A stretch of 13,012 nt of DNA. It comes from an uncultured Clostridia bacterium. GTDB lineage: Bacteria; Bacillota; Clostridia; Oscillospirales; JAAYOS01. Numbering within the stretch: the stretch's first letter is position 1; each line of letters opens with the position of its first letter. Location: contig CALXAZ010000126.1 in NCBI GenBank assembly GCA_944386395.1, forward strand, positions 1-13,012. Direction: 5' to 3'. Under the pieces are notes generated by a model, which made no database searches, was not told the origin of the DNA, and was given only the letters and a program-made list of their open reading frames with translations. Below, piece after piece: positions 6,717 through 12,471 of the stretch. A program made the position numbers and the translations under genes.

Positions 6717-7934
6717 ATGATAAAAATCAGCAAAAGCACAAAAAGGATCGTACTTTTGATAACATATGCGGTAATTATCTATACTTTGATGAAAAATTTG
6801 GGGTGGGCATATAATATTGCTCTTACGGTTCTAAAAATAATATTTCCATTCATACTTGGAGGATGCCTTGCTTTTGCGATGGGAATACCAATGAACGCGA
6901 TAGAGAGACTTATTGACAGACCACTTTCAAAGCTTGGCAGAGGGCGGCTTGTGAAGCTGAAACGGCCGATAAGTATGCTGGTTACACTGGTGTGTGGGGC
7001 TGGGATAATTGCCATATCGCTGATTCTTATAATACCAGAGCTTGTAAGCACGTTTGAGAGCCTTGCCATTACCATAAGCAGCTTTCTCGACAGGGTGCAG
7101 GGCTATGTCGATTCGCTCAACATCAAATGGCCCGCTATGCAGGAATGGATATCGCAGCTCGAGATACGGTGGGAACAGATAGGGGAAACAATATTCAATT
7201 ATCTGAAAAGCGGTATTGGAAGCATAGGAAATATATTTACGTTGACAGCAACAGCAGTGATCTCGGTGATGCAGAGCCTTGTGGGCGTTGTAATTGGGAT
7301 AATATTTGCGATGTATCTTCTGTTCTCCAAGGAGAAGATAGGAGGGCAGATAGTGAAGCTGATGTCTGCTTTTTTCCCGGAAAAGGTAGTCAATAGGACG
7401 GTGTATATTGCTTCGCTCACGCATAGGACATTTTCAAAATTTATTGCTGGACAGTGTTTGGAGGCAGTAATACTTGGAACTATGTTTTTTATAGCGATGA
7501 GTATACTCAAAATGCCATATGCACTGATAATAAGCATAGTTATAGCATTTATGGCTCTTATCCCGATTTTTGGTGCGTTTATAGGATGTATATTCGGAGC
7601 ATTTCTGATACTGATGGTGGATCCGATGACAGCGGTATGGTTTGTGGTGCTGTTTCTTGTTCTCCAGCAAATCGAGGGTAATCTGATATATCCGCATGTC
7701 GTTGGAGGAAGGGTAGGGCTCCCGTCGATTTGGGTGCTTGTGGCGGTAACTCTTGGAGGCAGTCTGTTTGGGGTGGCGGGAATGTTGTTTTTTATCCCGT
7801 TGTGCTCTGTTTTGTACACTCTTCTGCGTGAGAAGATGTATAAAAACCTTGAAAAAAAAAGAAGCCCAGGCACGACGTCCAAGGTTGAAGAAGATGAGAG
7901 TGAGGAGCAGTCATCTGGCAAGGATGAAGGATAA
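6717..7934 (+). CDS. AI-2E family transporter (PerM/TqsA-like)
   Basis: This 405-residue membrane protein is of the AI-2E / PerM family, whose members export small molecules; named cases include the AI-2 exporter TqsA and Na+/H+ antiporters. About eight hydrophobic segments surround a long soluble stretch (about 110-170). Family hallmarks are GIIFAMYLLFSKEK (194-207), QIEGNLIYPHVVG (318-330) and SLFGVAGMLFFIPL (349-362). The tail after residue 375 is highly charged (KKRSPG then an acidic run) and is probably cytoplasmic. The ATG at 6717 has GGAG at 6704-6707. It is co-transcribed with the CmpB-type gene six bases upstream. A run of nine A (7852-7860) falls in the codons for the charged tail and could cause slippage, though only the last 27 or so residues would change. 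The substrate cannot be inferred. Confidence 0.88.
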   Translation: MIKISKSTKRIVLLITYAVIIYTLMKNLGWAYNIALTVLKIIFPFILGGCLAFAMGIPMNAIERLIDRPLSKLGRGRLVKLKRPISMLVTLVCGAGIIAISLILIIPELVSTFESLAITISSFLDRVQGYVDSLNIKWPAMQEWISQLEIRWEQIGETIFNYLKSGIGSIGNIFTLTATAVISVMQSLVGVVIGIIFAMYLLFSKEKIGGQIVKLMSAFFPEKVVNRTVYIASLTHRTFSKFIAGQCLEAVILGTMFFIAMSILKMPYALIISIVIAFMALIPIFGAFIGCIFGAFLILMVDPMTAVWFVVLFLVLQQIEGNLIYPHVVGGRVGLPSIWVLVAVTLGGSLFGVAGMLFFIPLCSVLYTLLREKMYKNLEKKRSPGTTSKVEEDESEEQSSGKDEG

Positions 7935-8003
7935 AACATATAATTTTTGCATTTTAATATTTTCAATCCTGCAAAATCAGCTTGAAACAATGCCAGAACA
8001 GCT

Positions 8004-8068
8004 CTGAAATATGGGAAAATCCCCTGAAATGGGAAAAATTTTTTATTAACTCTGCAAAAATTTTTTAT
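8004..8068 (+). repeat. Short direct repeats in the gap before the Nif3-like gene
   Basis: Two imperfect copies of CTGAAAT(AT)GGGAAAA (8004-8020 and 8024-8039) are followed by two exact copies of AAAAATTTTTTAT (8034-8046 and 8056-8068), 22 bases apart. The second A/T tract is placed as an UP element for the promoter at 8074-8102. No clear terminator for the AI-2E gene is seen; a 4-bp stem TCCC/GGGA before the first T-run is too weak to call. The gap from 7935 to 8073 holds no gene. Confidence 0.5.
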
Positions 8069-8102
8069 ACTGCTTGAATTTTCATGCGTGCCGGTATATA
8101 AT
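8056..8102 (+). promoter_or_regulatory. Strong sigma-A promoter with UP-like element
   Basis: TTGAAT (8074-8079) and TATAAT (8097-8102) are separated by exactly 17 bases. Directly upstream, AAAAATTTTTTAT (8056-8068) matches the A-then-T form of an UP element, at about -53 to -41 from a start near 8109. This predicts one of the strongest promoters in the window, driving the Nif3-like gene. Confidence 0.75.
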
Positions 8103-8108
8103 ACGTAC

Positions 8109-8218
8109 ATAGACATCTGTGCAATATCTGGCACAGAGATAAAGGGGCGGCAAGGTCATAACGGGACAGGTCCCGGGCAGGTCGTGTTTGCTCTCCAAAA
8201 AGAAAGGATGAATGCAAA
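8109..8218 (+). promoter_or_regulatory. Folded 5' leader of the Nif3-like gene
   Basis: The leader of about 110 bases has two perfect hairpins: TCTGTGC/GCACAGA (8116-8122 with 8131-8137, 8-base loop) and CGGGAC/GTCCCG (8162-8167 with 8170-8175). It also holds three AGGTC copies (8153, 8168, 8179), two of them as CAGGTC exactly 11 bases apart. There is no T-run, so control by termination is unlikely. I do not recognise a known riboswitch class. The ribosome-binding site is AAAGGA near 8203-8208. Confidence 0.4.
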
Positions 8219-9046
8219 ATGACAGTAAAAGAAATGTACCAGACAGTGCTTGACCTTGTCGGGCTTGAGACAATGTCGGAGGACTCCGGTATAGTCTATG
8301 ACAACGGCAAAGAAGTAAAGAAGATACTTGCGGGTATCGATATGGACACGACAATGCTTATGCTTGCAAAGCAGCTTGGGTTCGACTGCGTGGCGCAGCA
8401 CCATCCAGCAGGTATTATAAATGCTAACACGGGCGAGCTTTTCGGTCGTGACCATATGAAGAAGCTGATGGAGTGTGGCGTTCCGATAAACGAGGCGCAG
8501 AAGCTTGCGTATGCAAACAGCACAAAGAGAAAGCAGACGATGCACTCACGTAACCGCACACAGATGCGTGATGTGGCAAAGCTGCTTGATATAAGCGACG
8601 TTGCCTTCCACACCCCGGCAGATATGCTGGCAGAGCGCTATACGCAGAAGAAGATGGATGCTCTCATGGAGCGCAATCCTCGCTGCACGGTGCAGGATGT
8701 AATTGATGAGCTTATGACCATTCGTGAGTATAAGGAAGCTCTCGAGGGACAGCAGCCTGAGGTATGGGTAGGCTCGAAGGACAGCTTCGCGGGGAAGATA
8801 TATGTTGAGATGTACGGAGTAGGTGCTCCGTCGCTCGACGAGTACATAGCGTGCTCCAATGCAGGGATTGGCACATTTGTGGGTATGCACGCAACTGCCG
8901 AAGTTATTGAGGGAATGAAGAAGCACGGTAAGTCGAACATCATCATTGCCGGTCATATGGCGAGCGATTCTCTTGGCTTTAATCAGATTCTCGACGCTTG
9001 GGAGGCCAAGGGTGTTGAGATAGTCCGCATCAGCGGTATTGTTTAA
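8219..9046 (+). CDS. Nif3-like (DUF34) putative metal-binding protein
   Basis: This is a soluble 275-residue protein with no signal peptide or membrane segment. It resembles the Nif3/DUF34 family, whose members bind two metal ions. The supporting features are GIDMD (39-43), the paired histidines in AQHHPAG (H61-H62, as in the family's SHHP motif), and a C-terminal AGHMASD (H246) where the family has a GH-x-x-(S/T)E/D site. The middle (about 100-180) is helical and charged and differs from typical members. H131 and H224 may also take part. The ATG at 8219 is preceded by AAAGGA, a little far at about 10 bases; nearer ATGs are out of frame. The gene stands alone, between its own strong promoter and a bidirectional terminator. 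The family's cellular role is unsettled, so no reaction is proposed. The family call is moderate. Confidence 0.6.
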   Translation: MTVKEMYQTVLDLVGLETMSEDSGIVYDNGKEVKKILAGIDMDTTMLMLAKQLGFDCVAQHHPAGIINANTGELFGRDHMKKLMECGVPINEAQKLAYANSTKRKQTMHSRNRTQMRDVAKLLDISDVAFHTPADMLAERYTQKKMDALMERNPRCTVQDVIDELMTIREYKEALEGQQPEVWVGSKDSFAGKIYVEMYGVGAPSLDEYIACSNAGIGTFVGMHATAEVIEGMKKHGKSNIIIAGHMASDSLGFNQILDAWEAKGVEIVRISGIV

Positions 9047-9069
9047 TATCATCCAATAAAATAAAAACG

Positions 9070-9113
9070 AAACCCTCTCCGAGCCGAATATAAACGGTCG
9101 GGAGAGGGTTTTT
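9070..9113. terminator. Bidirectional terminator between convergent genes
   Basis: AAACCCTCTCC (9070-9080) pairs with GGAGAGGGTT (9101-9110), and the stem continues inward with small bulges (GA, CCG) to an A/T-rich loop. Five T (9109-9113) follow on the plus strand. On the minus strand the hairpin is followed by TTTCGTTTTTATTTTATT. It serves both the Nif3-like gene, which stops at 9046, and the MATE gene, which stops at 9130. Confidence 0.9.
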
Positions 9114-9129
9114 GCATTAGGGCGCAAAG

Positions 9130-10506
9130 TTAAAGATTGTCGGGAGGGAGGGATGTGCCCTCTGCAGGAAGGCTTTTCAGTTTTTTTGCTGCGAAAACGT
9201 GGAAATACACTATAAGCAGCACTGACGAGAAGAGCCATGAGATCGGCCAGGCAAACCATATGCCCCTATATCCAAATATAGAAGAAAGAATACCTGCTCC
9301 GAGAATTTTTGCACCGAGCTCAAGGAAACTTGAGCCTGTCGGGATAACTACAAGACCCATGCCTCGCAGAGTATTTGAATAGACATATGTCACGCTGCAA
9401 AGCAGATAGAATATCGAAACTGTGGAGAGATAGCCGGTCGCAATCGAGATAACCTCGGTTTCGGCTGCTTCCATAAACAGCAGTACAATAAAGCGCCCAA
9501 GGAACAGTATGATGCTTGTGAGGATGGTGGCGGAGACGGCAGACATGAGCAGAGCCGAGCGTATGCCGGAGAAGATACGTCCGGAGAGTTTTGCTCCGTA
9601 GTTTTGTCCGGCATAGGTGCTCATTGCGGTGCCGATTGCCATCATAAACTGGAGAGCTATCTGATCAACCTTGTTGGCAGCGGTATAGCCTGCAACAACG
9701 TTAGTGCCAAAACCATTGATTATACCCTGTATCGACATCATGCCAAATGAGACAAGTATGTTTTGTACCGACATCGGGATGCCTATTCTAAGTACATTTT
9801 TAAATATATTTCTATCAGGGGACCACTCATTTTTTTTCGGAAGCACTTCGCGAAAGTGGATATATATGCGGATATAGCAAAAAACCGCAGAGAGAGCCTG
9901 GGCAATCGCTGTCGCAAGGGCGACGCCCGCAACCCCCATATGAAATACAAGAACAAAAACAAGGTCGAGTACGATGTTTGTAAGTGAGGATATTATCAGC
10001 GCATAGAGAGGGGTTTTGCTGTCTCCAAGTGATCGCATGAAGTTTGAAACCATATTGTAAAATATGGGGGCTGCACAGGTTGAGAAGTTAAAGAGCAGGT
10101 AGGTGACCGAGTCCTCGATTATGTCAGAGGGAGTGCCCAGAAGCTCAAGTCCCGGGCGCGTAAGCATACAACCTGCCACAGAAAGAACCAGAGTTTCTAT
10201 TATACATATCCATGTGGCAGTGGAAAATGTACGGCGAAGCTTTTCAGCGTTCTGAGCACCTGAGAACTGTGCTGATACAACACCTACGCCGGTATTAAAG
10301 CCAATAATTATAGATATCATAAGAAATTGGATAGCGCTTGTGGCGCCGATTGCAGCTAAGGCTTCCTTGCTTACAAAGCGTCCTACGACCATAGCGTCGA
10401 CCATGCTGTATAGCTGTTGAAATATATTTCCCAGCATCAGCGGCAAAGTAAAGGCAATGAGTATGGGGAGGGGACGCCCTTCTGTCATAATTACAGACCT
10501 CTTCAT
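9130..10506 (-). CDS. MATE family efflux transporter
   Basis: This inner-membrane antiporter of the MATE family normally expels drugs, dyes or metabolites in exchange for Na+ or H+. It has 458 residues and about 12 hydrophobic segments in two related halves, the normal size. Near the N-terminus it has MTEGRPLPILIAFTLPLMLG (7-26), followed by the hallmark IFQQLYSMVDAMVVGRFV (28-45), and NTGVGVVSAQFSGAQN (71-86). The second half carries the corresponding GIPMSVQN and YAGQNYGAK segments. The ATG at 10506 has GGAGG six bases upstream. An in-frame ATG seven codons later has no such site. It is a single-gene unit with its own near-consensus promoter, and an intrinsic terminator lies in its leader, so expression is probably conditional. 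The substrate cannot be read from the sequence. Confidence 0.95.
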   Translation of the reverse strand: MKRSVIMTEGRPLPILIAFTLPLMLGNIFQQLYSMVDAMVVGRFVSKEALAAIGATSAIQFLMISIIIGFNTGVGVVSAQFSGAQNAEKLRRTFSTATWICIIETLVLSVAGCMLTRPGLELLGTPSDIIEDSVTYLLFNFSTCAAPIFYNMVSNFMRSLGDSKTPLYALIISSLTNIVLDLVFVLVFHMGVAGVALATAIAQALSAVFCYIRIYIHFREVLPKKNEWSPDRNIFKNVLRIGIPMSVQNILVSFGMMSIQGIINGFGTNVVAGYTAANKVDQIALQFMMAIGTAMSTYAGQNYGAKLSGRIFSGIRSALLMSAVSATILTSIILFLGRFIVLLFMEAAETEVISIATGYLSTVSIFYLLCSVTYVYSNTLRGMGLVVIPTGSSFLELGAKILGAGILSSIFGYRGIWFAWPISWLFSSVLLIVYFHVFAAKKLKSLPAEGTSLPPDNL

Positions 10507-10524
10507 AAAATACCTCCAAACAAC

Positions 10525-10578
10525 AAAAAGGGCAGATCAAAACCTTGGGAGGGCAGCCCCCACGGCCATGATCTACCC
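10525..10578 (-). terminator. Leader terminator (attenuator) upstream of the MATE gene
   Basis: On the minus strand, GGGTAGATCA (10578-10569) pairs over 10 bp, with one G-T pair, with TGATCTGCCC (10539-10530), followed by five T (10529-10525) and then GTTG. Inside, a second helix pairs TGGGGG with CTCCCA around a 5-base loop. It ends 18 bases before the MATE start codon and about 10 before its ribosome-binding site. It lies downstream of the MATE promoter, so it is an attenuator of that gene and not the end of the previous gene, which has its own hairpin at 10702-10733. Confidence 0.8.
10537..10569 (-). CDS. Possible 10-codon leader peptide inside the attenuator
   Basis: An ATG at 10569 opens a frame MAVGAALPRF ending in TGA at 10537-10539. 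It starts at the last base of the left arm of the attenuator stem and its stop lies in the right arm, so a ribosome on it would prevent the stem from forming. The upstream sequence GAGCGGG is a poor ribosome-binding site at best. It could be chance; I list it because the position is what a ribosome-controlled attenuator would need. Confidence 0.3.
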   Translation of the reverse strand: MAVGAALPRF

Positions 10579-10598
10579 GCTCACGGCAGCGCCGTGCG
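10578..10598 (-). promoter_or_regulatory. Upstream hairpin of the MATE leader
   Basis: On the minus strand CACGGC (10596-10591), GCT and GCCGTG (10587-10582) form a perfect 6-bp hairpin, with two further C-G pairs possible beyond a small bulge. It directly abuts the attenuator stem. GCCGTG occurs again at 10566-10561 inside the attenuator, so CACGGC has two alternative partners. Confidence 0.5.
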
Positions 10599-10617
10599 TT
10601 TCGAATCCAGCTTTTAA

Positions 10618-10646
10618 ATTATATTATGGTAAACAGAGAAAGTCAA
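10618..10646 (-). promoter_or_regulatory. Near-consensus sigma-A promoter of the MATE gene
   Basis: On the minus strand, TTGACT (10641-10646) and TATAAT (10618-10623) are exactly 17 bases apart: five of six and six of six matches. Transcription should start near 10612, giving a leader of about 105 bases that contains the hairpin and the attenuator. Confidence 0.82.
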
Positions 10647-10701
10647 GATATTTAGGCTGTAAAGTTCTACAAATTTTACATCAGCATGTTTTGGTTAAAA
10701 T

Positions 10702-10733
10702 GATATAAGGGACGCATTTGCGTCCCTTATATC
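10702..10733 (-). terminator. Hairpin terminator of the solute-binding protein gene
   Basis: This is a perfect 15-bp inverted repeat, arm GATATAAGGGACGCA (10702-10716) with TGCGTCCCTTATATC (10719-10733), around two bases. It lies 29 bases after the lipoprotein stop codon. On the minus strand it is followed by ATTTTAA, a weak T-run, so it may act partly as an mRNA-end stabiliser. Confidence 0.75.
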
Positions 10734-10762
10734 TATGGAAACAAATATTAAGGAGATTGAGA

Positions 10763-12391
10763 TTATCTTGCATTAAATCTTTCAAGAGCAGCCTGCTGAA
10801 GCTCGATGCAGCGGTCGATGTTCATACCCTTGACCTGTTCTACATACGAATCCCACTCATCAATCGACTTCTGACCAGTGATAACCTGAGTTGTAAATTC
10901 CTGCATAAGTGTTTCGATATCGCCATAGATTGTGGCATACTCGTTTGCCTCTTCAGATGTGAGGGTTACAGGAGGCATGACCCAGTCGCCGGAAGAGCTG
11001 TCCATCCACTTATACTGTCCGTCGAGGACTTCCTGCGAGTAAGAGTCATTTTCGCGTATCCACATGTAGTAACCGCCACGACCGTTAGAGTCGCACCAAC
11101 GGTTTCTCATATCTGTCTGACCAAATTCTTCATTGTGGAGGAAGAAATCAGTGTAGTGCGGCAGACCATCGTCGCCCCACTCCCATGTCTCGCCCTCAAC
11201 GCCGTAGTTTGTGATAGCGGAACCTTCTTCGCTGTATGTATAGTCGATATAGCGGATAACTGTTTCGATGTTGCCGTTTTCAACGGCTGCTGTTGTCGGG
11301 AAGCAGGCAGCTGTACCAACAACAAGGTTTACACGGCGGAAATGACCAGTTGTGCCTTCCTCAAGCACCGGCAGCGGAACAGCTTCCCACTTGACGCCTT
11401 CTCCGCCATGGGAGAGGGGATACTGCTCAGCCGTTGTATAGGAAGCGCCAACACTCGCGCCAACCTTGTCCTGAGCAAACATTGTCATCTGGTCGGCTGT
11501 TGCACGGGAATAAAAGTCGAGGTCGATAAGACCCTCGGAATACCATTTTGCCATTTCTGTCAGATATGCCTTGTAGCCTTCGTCGATGCCGCCCCAGGTA
11601 ACAACGCCGTCCTTGTTATAGAAAACAGGAGCGGTGTCATATGCACCAACAATACCGAAGCCAGTGGTATCATAGCCGGTTTTTGCAAAGTACAGTGCAT
11701 TTGCATGACCATTGTCTTTAAAAGCGGTAAGCATGTCATACCAGTCGGATATAGTCTGAGGCTCATCAATGTTGAGCTCTTCGAGCCAATCGGTGCGGAC
11801 CATTGTGCCGTACCATGCGGGCTGTTCGCCGGACTGGATAGTTCCAAAGAACTTTGCACCACCATCTGTTGTGATGAGCGGCTCGATGCGCTCGTCCTCA
11901 GCAAGGCGCATATTGAAGTTTGTGGCAAGATAGAGGTAATCTGTAATGTCGATGTATACCTCGTCAGCAATAGCCTTGTCAACGCCTCCGGTGTAGTTAG
12001 GCTGTGAGCTATAGCTGTGACCGAAAATCATATCGGAGTAGTCCTGGCTCATAACCATGATGTTAAACTGCTCCTGGGCATTGGATGTAGCGGCGCAGGT
12101 AAAGTCAACATGAACATTTGTGAGCTTCTCAAGCTCCTGTGTGGCAGGAATTTCGTTGGGGTCGTTATAGAATGTTGACGACCAGGAACGCCAGGCTGTG
12201 ATGGTTACAGGTTCGTCAGAGATAGGCATTGTGTTCTCAAAATCGGTTGCCTCTGTGGAACCAGTGCCATCTGTCGCTGCAGTGGTAGCCTGTGTTGCTG
12301 CGGTTGTTGTCTCTTCTCCGCCACAGGCGACAAGACCAACAAGCATAATTGCAGCAATCAGAAGTGCAAATAGTTTAGTTGCCTTTTTCAT
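10763..12391 (-). CDS. Extracellular solute-binding lipoprotein of a sugar-type ABC importer
   Basis: This is a ligand-binding lipoprotein on the outer face of the membrane that delivers substrate to an ABC importer. Of 542 residues, the first 22 are a lipoprotein signal (MKKATKLF, hydrophobic core, then the lipobox LVAC with C23). A Thr/Ala-rich flexible linker follows (about 27-50). The mature domain begins at VTITAWRSWS and is acidic, rich in Tyr and Trp. Length and pattern fit the large CUT1-type binding proteins (LplA/YtcQ-like) for oligosaccharides or plant-wall sugars. The ATG at 12391 has AAGGAG eight bases upstream. It follows the oxidoreductase gene by 80 bases on the same strand and is the last gene of the unit, closed by a 15-bp hairpin. 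No permease or ATPase gene is visible; they may lie upstream of the window edge. The substrate is not determined. Confidence 0.92.
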   Translation of the reverse strand: MKKATKLFALLIAAIMLVGLVACGGEETTTAATQATTAATDGTGSTEATDFENTMPISDEPVTITAWRSWSSTFYNDPNEIPATQELEKLTNVHVDFTCAATSNAQEQFNIMVMSQDYSDMIFGHSYSSQPNYTGGVDKAIADEVYIDITDYLYLATNFNMRLAEDERIEPLITTDGGAKFFGTIQSGEQPAWYGTMVRTDWLEELNIDEPQTISDWYDMLTAFKDNGHANALYFAKTGYDTTGFGIVGAYDTAPVFYNKDGVVTWGGIDEGYKAYLTEMAKWYSEGLIDLDFYSRATADQMTMFAQDKVGASVGASYTTAEQYPLSHGGEGVKWEAVPLPVLEEGTTGHFRRVNLVVGTAACFPTTAAVENGNIETVIRYIDYTYSEEGSAITNYGVEGETWEWGDDGLPHYTDFFLHNEEFGQTDMRNRWCDSNGRGGYYMWIRENDSYSQEVLDGQYKWMDSSSGDWVMPPVTLTSEEANEYATIYGDIETLMQEFTTQVITGQKSIDEWDSYVEQVKGMNIDRCIELQQAALERFNAR

Positions 12392-12415
12392 TTTTATTCT
12401 CCTTTATCAAGGTTT

Positions 12416-12440
12416 GCCCAGACCGCTTTTAGGCTTGGGC
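12416..12440 (-). other. Weak intercistronic hairpin
   Basis: GCCCA/TGGGC (12416-12420 with 12436-12440) closes an imperfect inner stem between the oxidoreductase and lipoprotein genes. No T-run follows. It could stabilise the downstream lipoprotein message, but the stem is short and may be chance. Confidence 0.3.
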
Positions 12441-12471
12441 GATATATTTACAGAGAGCCGCAGGCAGGTGA

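Noticed and set aside
7199..8134. Open frame of 311 codons on the minus strand across the end of the AI-2E gene
   Set aside because: It overlaps the C-terminal codons and the promoter region of the next gene, has no ribosome-binding site and shows no domain.
10599..10608. TTTCGAATCC resembling a tRNA T-loop on the plus strand near the MATE leader
   Set aside because: The bases on either side do not form a T-stem and no acceptor, D or anticodon arms can be drawn. The segment belongs to the 5' end of the MATE leader on the other strand.
10702..10733. Fifteen-bp palindrome considered as an operator or mobile-element end
   Set aside because: Its place 29 bases after the lipoprotein stop codon and its GC-rich stem fit a terminator. 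There is no matching copy or transposase in the window.
10718..12007. Open frame of 429 codons on the plus strand opposite the solute-binding protein gene
   Set aside because: It is fully antisense to a clear lipoprotein gene. Its protein is Cys/Val-rich with no family pattern, no ribosome-binding site and no promoter, as expected for a shadow frame.
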